A stretch of DNA of 5,431 nucleotides from Lentisphaerota bacterium (GTDB lineage: Bacteria > Verrucomicrobiota > Lentisphaeria > Oligosphaerales > Oligosphaeraceae): NCBI GenBank assembly GCA_012799755.1, contig JAAZKQ010000686.1:1-5431 (forward strand), given 5' to 3'. How positions within the stretch are numbered: the stretch's first letter is position 1; the number at the start of each line of letters is the position of its first letter. Positions 1-5,431 of the stretch are shown here, piece after piece. The notes below the pieces were generated by a model that saw nothing but the letters and a program-made list of their open reading frames with translations, did not search any database and was not told where the DNA came from. Position numbers and translations under genes: made by a program.

Positions 1-1523
1 GCTGTTTCACGAACCCCAACCCAAACGCGACGCCGTCGCTGTTATGGCTGCAATCCAGCTGGCGACCGGCGCCGGAGTGGTTGCAAGAGCTTCAGGCGGC
101 GCCCCGGCTGATCACCCAGGTATGGGGACCCAGCAGCAACGAATATCGCGTGATGTGGGCCGGCAAGCACGTCGCCCTCAGCATCGCCGGCAAGACCTAT
201 CACAACATGGACGCGCCGATGGTCGTGAATTTCCCCGGCCCGCAAAGTCTTCCCCGCGGCTATTTCATTGCCGACGGTCGCCGCGATCCCTATGGCAAGA
301 AGGCCATTCCCGAGGGCAACGGCCCCCATCGCAAGACCCTCCACCTCATACCCTACTGGTATGCGGTTCAGGATGGCCAGGAGGCGCTCGGCCTGGTGCT
401 GCACCGCCAGGAAGACAGCCGGAGCTACCCGACTCTGGAATCCCATTTTGTGTTGCCCTACCCCGGCGACGAGCTGTTCATCGGCGAACGCGCCGTCAGC
501 TTCGACGCCAAGGCGCCTGCGGCGCTGCCGGTTGCGCCCGGCGAAGCCGTCGTCATCCGTCACGGGGCGGCGGCCGCGGCTTTCCGCGTAGTCTGGGGCC
601 AGAATACGATTCGCGAACCCGCAGCGGTGGCGCTCATCCACGACGGCAATCCCTACGGCGTCATTCGCCTCACCGTCGCCCATCACGACCAGTGGGGCAT
701 GCCGATCAGCGCGGATGCGCCCGTCGGCGCCGCCTTCTGGGTCAGGGTCTTCGACCAGGCGGACAATGCCGAGCTCTTCGCCCGCTGGCGCCGGGACTTC
801 GCGGCCGCAGCCGCCGACGCGCGTTATGATGGCGACAGTCTCGCCATCACCGCCCAAGCCGCCAGCGGCCAGACTCTGCGTCTTCTCACCTACAAGCCCT
901 TCATGACGCTTGGCGATGCCGAGCCCATACCGGAGCGCGCCGTCCTTGCCGTCAATGGCCGCGACCTAGGCGGGGAATACCTCGCCGGGCTGCCGGCGGT
1001 CATCGCCTACAAAGAGCAGCTCGCCGAAGCGCTTAAACGGCAAGAGGAAAATATCCTCACGGTACTGCCCGACCGCGCGACCATCTGGGAAGCCGAAAGC
1101 GGCGCCATCTTCCCGAATATGGTCTTGGCCAAGGACGAGCCGCAGGCCTTCGGCGACGGCTACGTGTGGGCGCCCGGCGCGCCCGGTCTTCGCGGCGGCG
1201 GCGCCGGCTATGTGCAGCATACGCTCCAAATCGTCAAAGCCGGGCTGTACTATCTCTCCGGGCGCGTCATCGCCCCCACGCCCGATGACGACTCTTTCTT
1301 CGTCTCTGTCAGCGGCGAGAAGTTTCCCATCCTGGAGAAGTTCGCCTGGCATCTGCCAATGTTGAGCACGGAGTGGTACTGGGCCATGGTCGCTGACAAC
1401 AGCAATCCCGATGGCATACCCCTGCGGCTTCCTGAAGGCAAGGTGACCGTGCGTATCCAAGTCCGTGAGGACGGCACCAAAATTGATCAGCTGCGACTGT
1501 CACCCGAGCCCGGCCTGCCCTGA
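1..1523 (+). CDS. Partial large protein with C-terminal carbohydrate-binding-like module (5' end outside window)
   Basis: The reading frame is open from base 3 to the TGA at 1521-1523, so the true start lies left of the window. A TTG at 81 is an in-frame start candidate, but it lacks a well-placed ribosome site and the upstream residues (TNPNPNATPSLLWLQ) read as normal coding sequence. I do not recognise the N-terminal two thirds (to about base 1060). It looks beta-rich, with many aromatic residues and no membrane segment. From about 1083 to 1517 the protein reads as a beta-sandwich of the CBM6/CBM35 type: it opens with IWEAESG, passes through GLYYLSGRVIAPTPDDDSFF, has a Trp-rich strand (STEWYWAMV), and closes with REDGTKIDQLRL. 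This closing strand is typical of such modules in secreted polysaccharide-active or cell-surface proteins. Binding to glycan is inferred; no catalytic residues can be assigned. Whether it is co-transcribed with ydbH (77 bp downstream) is unclear. Confidence 0.88.
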   Translation, partial: CFTNPNPNATPSLLWLQSSWRPAPEWLQELQAAPRLITQVWGPSSNEYRVMWAGKHVALSIAGKTYHNMDAPMVVNFPGPQSLPRGYFIADGRRDPYGKKAIPEGNGPHRKTLHLIPYWYAVQDGQEALGLVLHRQEDSRSYPTLESHFVLPYPGDELFIGERAVSFDAKAPAALPVAPGEAVVIRHGAAAAAFRVVWGQNTIREPAAVALIHDGNPYGVIRLTVAHHDQWGMPISADAPVGAAFWVRVFDQADNAELFARWRRDFAAAAADARYDGDSLAITAQAASGQTLRLLTYKPFMTLGDAEPIPERAVLAVNGRDLGGEYLAGLPAVIAYKEQLAEALKRQEENILTVLPDRATIWEAESGAIFPNMVLAKDEPQAFGDGYVWAPGAPGLRGGGAGYVQHTLQIVKAGLYYLSGRVIAPTPDDDSFFVSVSGEKFPILEKFAWHLPMLSTEWYWAMVADNSNPDGIPLRLPEGKVTVRIQVREDGTKIDQLRLSPEPGLP

Positions 1524-1600
1524 GGGCCTGTTCAGCCATTCGCCCGATCATGCGGTACCGCGCCGGCATTTCTTCCCTGTCCCCCTACGTTTAGGCAACC

Positions 1601-4507
1601 ATGAGTTTTCGTCAGTCCATCAGCTCAGCGTTCAGCGGTGCCGGGTGTTTTTGGCGCCGGCATCTGGCGACGCTATGCTGGTCGGTGCTGGTGTTGGCGC
1701 TGCTTGTGGTTCTGGGCCTGGTTGCATTCCTGCCCGGCGCCGTCGAAAAAGCCGTCAACAAACTGGCGGCGGGGCTCAGCGCTGACGGCGCCTTTGAGCT
1801 TACGGTCGCCCGCGTCGGCCTCTTTGGCAGCGACCTATCCTGCCGCAGCAGCGGCGAAGCGCCCGGCGGTCCCGAGAGCATTGAGCGCTACCTCAGTGTC
1901 CCCAGTCTGCGCATCCATTACCGACCGTTGCGACTCTTGCGCGGGCAGATCAGCAGCATTGACATTGACGCCGCGCAGATAGCCCTGCTTATCAGGGACA
2001 AGCGCGCCGAACTGCCGCTGCTCAGGCTACTTAAACGCCAGGCCACGCCTGATACGGCACGAGAGCCCTTCGATTTGCCGAGCTTCTACGCCTCGTTGCC
2101 CCTGCGGGTGGACGAGCTCCGCATCAACGGCGACCTCTTGGTCTGCACCTCACACGAGATCATTCCCGTCGTCTGCCAGGCCCGGCTGCAAGCGCCGGCA
2201 CCGGCCGCCGATGAGCCGGCGCTTGAGTTCCAGCTGCAACTGCGCCATTCCCGCAACGTTCTGCGCGGCTCGGGTCGCGTACTCATTGACGCCGCCCGGG
2301 TGGAAGCCAAGCTGCAATGGCAGTCCGACAGCGAGGCCATGCCCCTCAGCGTCCGCCATCTGCTTCCCGAGCAGTGCCGAGCTTCGCTCAGCGGCCAAAG
2401 CGACATCGTTTTCGCCCTCGCCGGCCTGGACTTGAAGATTGCCAACGCACAGTTCACCGGCAAGGCCAGCCTGCGCCAACAGCAGGCCGAAATCAAGGGC
2501 AAGGGCGCTGCATCCCTGAATGTCCAGACCCGCGCGTTCAGCGCCCTGGACGCGCAGCTGGAGGGTCTCGTTGACCTGAGCGAGCAATCCGTGCAGATGC
2601 ACTGCCGGCCGCTTGTCAGCGTCAAACTCCTCAATGAGCAGCAACTCGCCGTCAGCATCAGTGGCCTCAGCGCCGAGGTCGCCGGCGCCAAATTCGCCAT
2701 TGACCGCCTTGAGGCCAGCGGCGACAGCGCAGGCAAGACGGCCCGGGGCAGCATCTTCGCCACTGTCAACGACCAGGCCTTGCCCTCCTTGGCCTTTGCC
2801 CTCGCTCGCGATGATGACGCTGTCGCCATTGAGCTTGACAGCAGTGGCGAGGCCCCCCCGGCAGCGCCGCTGTCCTGGCAGATTGCCGGCTATGAGGTCA
2901 GCCACTCCGCCCCGGTCCTGAATGCACGCGCGCAATTCAATGACGACGGGCACTGCCGGCTGAACCTGTCATGCCGGGACTTGCGCGTTGCCAATGGCAA
3001 ACTGGGCGCGGCCATAAACGCCAGCAGCGTGAAGCTCAACGCCGAGGCCTTGCTCGGTGACAGTGTGGACTACCAGCTGGCCATGGACTGCGGCGAGCTC
3101 ACGCTGACGCGTGACGACATCCAGGCCGCCAGCAGCGAGGCCACCGTGAATGTCAGCGGCAGCGGGCGCGACGCCACTGCCCGCGTGCAGCTCTGCACGC
3201 TGTCCGCACAGTGTCCGCCGGGCGTGCAGGCCGCCGTCGGCGCCGCTGTCGTCGAGCTCAACACCAATGGGCCGGATACTCGGGCGGTCATCCGCGCCAG
3301 CGACGGTCGCGCAGCCCTGCCCGAGCAGGGCTTCTCCGCAGATTTCGCGTTGGAATGGCCGCTGCAATGGCCGCCGCCGGCGGATAACGCGCCCGTCGGC
3401 GTCTTCCACATCAGCGCCTGCCGGCTCAAGCGGGAGGCGCTCGGCGCCATGGACGGCACAGCTACGCTCAGCCAGGCCGGTCTGGCCATCACGGCTGATG
3501 CGTCACTGCGCGGCCTGGCGGCATCTCTCAAGACTGAACTTGCGCCCTTCCCCACCGCCGACTACACGCTCAAAGCGGCGTTCAGCTTGCCGGAACAGCC
3601 CCTGCCGGAGGGCTTCCTGCCCGTGTCACTGCTGCCCCAACTGGCGGATTTCAGCCTTGCCGGCAAGATCGCCGGCGACGCCACCTTCAGCATGGCCGGG
3701 GGTAAGCGACAGGGCAAAGCCGCATTCTATCTCAGCGATGGCGTCGTGAACAACCCCAAGCTGAAGCTCGCGGTCGGCGGTCTGAAGCTGTCTTTCGCTC
3801 TGCCGGAGCTGCCGTCCTTGCGCAGTGGCGGCAACCAACAAGCGTCTTTTGAAGAGCTTAAGGTGGGAAAAATCGCCCTCAGCGATGGCCATTTGCACTT
3901 TGCCATGGAACGTCCGGATTCCTGGCTGGTCGAAAGGTTGAGCTTCAAATGGTGCGATGGACGGATACGGCTGGACGCGACCCGCTTCTCGCCGGAAACA
4001 GGACGGCCTAGCCTGACACTCAACTGCGACCGGGTCAAGCTCGGCGCCCTGCTCGAACAGCTCGGCGTCGGCCTGGACCAGGGCGATGGCCGCATCAGCG
4101 GAACCATACCCGTCGTGCTGACAGAATACGGGCCGCGCTTTCAAGACGCATTCCTCTATTCAACACCAGGCGAAACCGGCATGATCAGACTGCGACCGGC
4201 CAAGACCCTCAGTGCCATGGCCGCAGCGTCCGACCAGCTGTCGCTGGCCTTGGACGCTCTTGCGGAATACAGTTACACGTGGGTCAGGCTCTCTCTTAAC
4301 AGCGATAAGGATATGCTTAAACTCAAACTCGAAACCGACGGTAAGCCCACGCAGCCGCTGCACTACGCGCCTAAGGACGGCAATATTGTCCGCTCAGATG
4401 TCGCCAGCGTCTTCCAAGGCTTGCAGCTCAACGCCAACTTCAATATTCCCCTTGAAAAAAGCACCGCATTATTCCAGAACTTCAGACAACTCTTCAAAGC
4501 ACAGTAG
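1601..4507 (+). CDS. ydbH: YdbH-like AsmA-family intermembrane phospholipid transport protein
   Basis: This is a 968-residue protein, longer than E. coli YdbH (about 880). An N-terminal signal anchor (residues about 22-44, LATLCWSVLVLALLVVLGLV) follows the basic WRRH, so the rest should lie in the periplasm. The next part is AsmA-like: an amphipathic stretch (EKAVNKLAAGL), then strand pairs such as LSVPSLRIHYRPLRLLRGQI, the usual 'strand-RPLRLLRG-strand' entry of these proteins. A long beta-repeat region follows. The last ~290 residues match the YdbH C-terminal pattern (Pfam 'dicarboxylate transport', a misleading name), including FEELKVGKIALSDGHLHF and a final LNANFNIPLEKSTALFQNF. By homology it forms a hydrophobic groove carrying phospholipid between membranes, docking on YnbE at its C-terminus. 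ATG 1601 is preceded by only a weak AGG (1593-1595). Thirteen cysteines lie beyond the anchor. The operon context with ynbE and ydbL makes the family call firm; substrate is inferred from E. coli. Confidence 0.88.
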   Translation: MSFRQSISSAFSGAGCFWRRHLATLCWSVLVLALLVVLGLVAFLPGAVEKAVNKLAAGLSADGAFELTVARVGLFGSDLSCRSSGEAPGGPESIERYLSVPSLRIHYRPLRLLRGQISSIDIDAAQIALLIRDKRAELPLLRLLKRQATPDTAREPFDLPSFYASLPLRVDELRINGDLLVCTSHEIIPVVCQARLQAPAPAADEPALEFQLQLRHSRNVLRGSGRVLIDAARVEAKLQWQSDSEAMPLSVRHLLPEQCRASLSGQSDIVFALAGLDLKIANAQFTGKASLRQQQAEIKGKGAASLNVQTRAFSALDAQLEGLVDLSEQSVQMHCRPLVSVKLLNEQQLAVSISGLSAEVAGAKFAIDRLEASGDSAGKTARGSIFATVNDQALPSLAFALARDDDAVAIELDSSGEAPPAAPLSWQIAGYEVSHSAPVLNARAQFNDDGHCRLNLSCRDLRVANGKLGAAINASSVKLNAEALLGDSVDYQLAMDCGELTLTRDDIQAASSEATVNVSGSGRDATARVQLCTLSAQCPPGVQAAVGAAVVELNTNGPDTRAVIRASDGRAALPEQGFSADFALEWPLQWPPPADNAPVGVFHISACRLKREALGAMDGTATLSQAGLAITADASLRGLAASLKTELAPFPTADYTLKAAFSLPEQPLPEGFLPVSLLPQLADFSLAGKIAGDATFSMAGGKRQGKAAFYLSDGVVNNPKLKLAVGGLKLSFALPELPSLRSGGNQQASFEELKVGKIALSDGHLHFAMERPDSWLVERLSFKWCDGRIRLDATRFSPETGRPSLTLNCDRVKLGALLEQLGVGLDQGDGRISGTIPVVLTEYGPRFQDAFLYSTPGETGMIRLRPAKTLSAMAAASDQLSLALDALAEYSYTWVRLSLNSDKDMLKLKLETDGKPTQPLHYAPKDGNIVRSDVASVFQGLQLNANFNIPLEKSTALFQNFRQLFKAQ

Positions 4508-4531
4508 CAACCCCAACGCAGAAAGGCCCGC

Positions 4532-4750
4532 ATGAACACGCGAAAACTATCACAGATCATATCGCTTGCCCTGCTTGCCGGAGGACTCGCCCTCAGCGGC
4601 TGCATCAAAACCAAGCACGAAATCCAAACCCAGAGCGAAATCAAGCCCATCGAAATCAAGCCCATTCACATCACCATTGATGTCAATGTCAAAGTTGACC
4701 GCGCCCTGGATGACTTCTTTGGCGACATTGACAAAAACGTCCCGAAATAA
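4532..4750 (+). CDS. ynbE: YnbE-like outer-membrane lipoprotein, partner of YdbH
   Basis: This 72-residue protein starts with a lipoprotein signal peptide: MNTRK, a hydrophobic core, and the lipobox LSGC with the acylated cysteine at residue 24. Residue 25 is Ile, not Asp, so by the E. coli sorting rule it goes to the outer membrane. The mature part resembles E. coli YnbE (about 60 residues): a KPI-x-I strand, then HITIDVNVKVDRALDDFF. The alternating hydrophobic pattern suits the beta-strand that pairs with the C-terminal end of YdbH in the E. coli model. Residues 36-45 are a perfect duplication (EIKPI twice), with a looser third copy at residues 30-32 (EIQ). The gene lies 24 bp after ydbH, with GAAAGG at 4521-4526 as ribosome site. 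Its position between ydbH and ydbL supports the call strongly despite its small size. Confidence 0.9.
   Translation: MNTRKLSQIISLALLAGGLALSGCIKTKHEIQTQSEIKPIEIKPIHITIDVNVKVDRALDDFFGDIDKNVPK
4636..4665 (+). repeat. Perfect 15-bp in-frame tandem duplication within ynbE
   Basis: The unit cgaaatcaagcccat occurs twice in direct succession (4636-4650 and 4651-4665) with no mismatch. Being 15 bp, it keeps frame and doubles the peptide EIKPI. A degenerate relative (cgaaatccaaaccca) starts at 4618, 18 bp earlier. Confidence 0.95.
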
Positions 4751-4786
4751 AACAGCGCTGACAAACGTTTTGCCTAACTTAAACAC

Positions 4787-4793
4787 AAAGGAG
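4787..4793 (+). promoter_or_regulatory. Strong Shine-Dalgarno site of ydbL
   Basis: AAAGGAG lies 8 bases before the ATG at 4802 and fixes the ydbL start. It is clearly stronger than the AGG before ydbH (1593-1595) or the GAAAGG before ynbE (4521-4526). This suggests the soluble protein is made in larger amounts than the membrane-anchored one from a shared transcript. Confidence 0.8.
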
Positions 4794-4801
4794 TTTCCAC
4801 C

Positions 4802-5182
4802 ATGAAGAAAGTGCTCATTGCCCTCGCCGTTCTCATGTTCGCCATGCCGACCTTCCTGCCCGTCGTCTGCGCTCAGGACGCCGCGACCATCAAGCAGAAT
4901 ATGATCAATCGCCTGCCCGCCATCGCCGCCCTGAAAAGCAAGGGCGTCATCGGCGAAGACAACTGCGGCTTCCTCGCCGCCGTGTCCGGTAAGCTTGACG
5001 AGGCCGACCAGGCCGTCGTCAACGCCGAAAACGCCGACCGCAAGGTCGTCTATGAAGCCATCGCCCAAAAAACCGGCGCCACTGTTGAACTCGTCGGCAA
5101 GCAACGCGCCAAACAAATCGCCGCGCAGGCCGCCGAAGGCGAGTATATCATGGACGAAAATGGCGCCTGGACCAAAAAATAA
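4802..5182 (+). CDS. ydbL: YdbL-like periplasmic DUF1318 protein
   Basis: This 126-residue protein has a Sec signal peptide (MKK, hydrophobic core, VCA cleavage after residue 24). The Cys at 23 lies inside the signal peptide and the flanking PVV is not a lipobox, so the product should be soluble in the periplasm. The mature part follows the DUF1318/YdbL pattern: KSKGVIGEDNCGFLA (residues 45-59, compare the G-x-VGE-x-x-x-GYL of E. coli YdbL), an N-A-x-R-K-x-x-Y segment (residues 77-84), IA-x-K-x-GA-x-x-x-x-V (residues 87-98), and a C-terminal GEYI..NGAWTKK. In E. coli, YdbL is thought to modulate YdbH-YnbE assembly. The gene is 51 bp after ynbE and has the best ribosome site of the cluster. 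One cysteine (residue 55) remains in the mature protein. Family assignment is secure; the mechanism is by analogy. Confidence 0.92.
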   Translation: MKKVLIALAVLMFAMPTFLPVVCAQDAATIKQNMINRLPAIAALKSKGVIGEDNCGFLAAVSGKLDEADQAVVNAENADRKVVYEAIAQKTGATVELVGKQRAKQIAAQAAEGEYIMDENGAWTKK

Positions 5183-5228
5183 CGCGGTTTTTTTATCCGC
5201 AGATGTCGCGGTTTTTTTATCCGCAGAT
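5183..5228 (+). repeat. Duplicated 24-bp unit with T7 run directly after the ydbL stop
   Basis: The unit starts with cgcgg, followed by seven T, 'at' and ccgcagat. It occurs at 5183-5204 and again at 5207-5228, identical over 22 bases and offset by 24. The first copy starts on the base after the ydbL stop codon. Confidence 0.93.
5197..5218 (+). terminator. Weak terminator-like hairpin after ydbL
   Basis: CCGC (5197-5200) can pair with GCGG (5208-5211) around a 7-base loop, followed at once by seven T (5212-5218). The stem is only 4 bp, so termination would be modest. It arises from the junction of the two 24-bp repeat copies. No better terminator for the ydbH-ynbE-ydbL cluster is visible in the window. 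Confidence 0.35.
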
Positions 5229-5248
5229 TACGCAGATTAACGCAGATT
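5221..5248 (+). repeat. Short-period 'cgcagatta' repeat array
   Basis: The heptamer cgcagat recurs at 5198-5204, 5222-5228, 5231-5237 and 5241-5247, the last three at spacings of 9 and 10 bases. I recall similar degenerate 'cgcagatta' iterations between genes in many environmental bacterial genomes, where they produce spurious peptides such as PQITQINAD. Here they are non-coding. Confidence 0.85.
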
Positions 5249-5309
5249 GTTTTTTGGGAGGCTGTTTGGAAATTCACGTCTGGCCCATAGCGCTCGTCTC
5301 CCGGCAGAG
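5249..5309. other. Intergenic spacer, 3' exon side of the group II intron
   Basis: This stretch lies between the repeat array and the predicted intron boundary. I see no gene, clear promoter or strong hairpin in it. A GGGAGG at 5256-5261 resembles a ribosome site, but the frame after it runs straight into the intron hairpins and is not a credible gene. On the minus strand this is the sequence directly downstream of the intron. Confidence 0.5.
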
Positions 5310-5316
5310 ATCGGAT

Positions 5317-5345
5317 GGGACAACGGGGATTGCGCCCCGTTGCCC
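5317..5345 (-). ncRNA. Group II intron domain VI hairpin
   Basis: The stem consists of 8 perfect pairs (CAACGGGG with CCCCGTTG), a 6-base loop, one unpaired base (5320, U on the minus strand) and three closing G-C pairs. It sits 6 bases from domain V and 7 from the predicted 3' splice boundary, as expected for domain VI. The single bulged base is U rather than the usual branch-point A. Confidence 0.65.
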
Positions 5346-5351
5346 TTCCAC

Positions 5352-5385
5352 ACCACCGGACATGCGGTTTTCCGCATCCGGCGGT
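5352..5385 (-). ncRNA. Group II intron domain V (catalytic hairpin)
   Basis: On the minus strand this is exactly 34 nt. A 9-bp lower stem (ACCGCCGGA with TCCGGTGGT, including one G-U pair) is followed by a 2-nt bulge (TG) on the 3' side, a 5-bp upper stem (TGCGG with CCGCA) and an AAAA tetraloop. Length, bulge position and tetraloop match the domain V consensus. A CGC in the lower 5' strand could be the catalytic triad in its class C form, rather than AGC. Confidence 0.75.
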
Positions 5386-5431
5386 TGAACAGCACCGGTT
5401 CTTGCGACCGGTTAAACGCTCCAAGGCACAA

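Larger units (their letters stand above)
5310..5431 (-). mobile_element. 3' end of a group II intron (probably bacterial class C-like), truncated by window edge
   Basis: Read on the minus strand, the sequence has the ordered 3' parts of a group II intron: a 34-nt domain V hairpin (5352-5385), a domain VI hairpin (5317-5345), and a terminal ATCCGAT ending at 5310, resembling the 'YCGAT' 3' ends I recall for such introns. A further small hairpin (ACCGGT at 5394-5399 pairing with ACCGGT at 5407-5412) may belong to domain IV. In one minus-strand frame a TAA (5414-5412) ends a short open stub from the edge, which could be the last codons of an intron reverse transcriptase, but that is too short to judge. 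Domains I-III and any maturase lie beyond base 5431. The element points against the ydb cluster. Confidence 0.68.

Noticed and set aside
42..857. Long open frame on the minus strand (271 codons) opposite the first gene
   Set aside because: It lies wholly inside a plus-strand gene with clear protein-family features, and its sequence is low-complexity Gly/Arg/Ala, as expected of GC-rich antisense frames.
1517..1527. GCCC-TGA-GGGC hairpin across the stop codon of the first gene
   Set aside because: A 4-bp stem with a 3-base loop and no T-run; expected by chance in GC-rich DNA.
1550..1576. Hairpin-like sequence in the gap before ydbH (palindrome gcggtaccgc; ATGCGG with CCgGCAT) followed by TTTCTT
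   Set aside because: The two pairings compete, one needs a bulge, and the following tract is not a real T-run, so a terminator for the upstream gene is not supported.
2086..2953. Two long overlapping minus-strand frames opposite ydbH
   Set aside because: Both are shadows of the ydbH frame in GC-rich DNA; their compositions (Ser/Arg-rich and Gly/Ala-rich) look non-natural, and no ribosome site or family match is visible.
4728..4763. Perfect TTGACA (4728-4733) at the end of ynbE and CTGACA at 4758-4763, as possible -35 boxes for ydbL
   Set aside because: Neither has a TATAAT-like hexamer at 16-18 bases spacing; the nearest AT-rich hexamers are badly spaced, so a separate ydbL promoter is not supported.
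5203..5388. Short open frames on both strands at the right end, including peptides like PQITQINAD and NLRNLRI
   Set aside because: They are translations of the short repeats and of the intron hairpins; the repeats and RNA structure explain the sequence better than a protein does.

Overview
The window is a GC-rich stretch from a diderm (Gram-negative) bacterium. Three adjacent plus-strand genes form a recognisable ydbH-ynbE-ydbL cluster, which needs an outer membrane. The gene upstream ends in a carbohydrate-binding-like beta-sandwich module of a style I associate with polysaccharide-degrading PVC-group bacteria (Lentisphaerota, Verrucomicrobiota, Planctomycetota). The intergenic 'cgcagatta' repeats fit that loosely. 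The taxonomic guess is weak and rests on pattern memory only.

Layout: (1) Bases 1-1523 hold the 3' part of a large plus-strand gene, open at the left edge, of unknown overall function. (2) A 77-bp gap leads to ydbH (1601-4507), a 968-residue AsmA-like inner-membrane-anchored periplasmic protein. (3) After 24 bp comes ynbE (4532-4750), a 72-residue outer-membrane lipoprotein. (4) After 51 bp comes ydbL (4802-5182), a secreted 126-residue DUF1318 protein. (5) From the ydbL stop codon to about 5250 there is a short tandem-repeat patch: a duplicated 24-bp unit with T7 runs, then 'cgcagatta' iterations. (6) From 5310 to the right edge the minus strand carries the 3' end of a group II intron. It shows a 34-nt domain V hairpin with a 2-nt bulge, a domain VI hairpin and a plausible 3' splice boundary. 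The rest of the intron lies outside the window.

How the genes work together: in E. coli, YdbH is one of the AsmA-like proteins proposed to carry phospholipid between the inner and outer membranes. YnbE is the outer-membrane lipoprotein that docks on it by beta-strand pairing, and YdbL is a periplasmic modulator of that assembly. Gene order and all three protein architectures are kept here, so the same bridge is the best reading. The most unusual points are a perfect in-frame 15-bp tandem duplication in the predicted strand-pairing segment of YnbE, the group II intron end just downstream, and the repeat patch between them.
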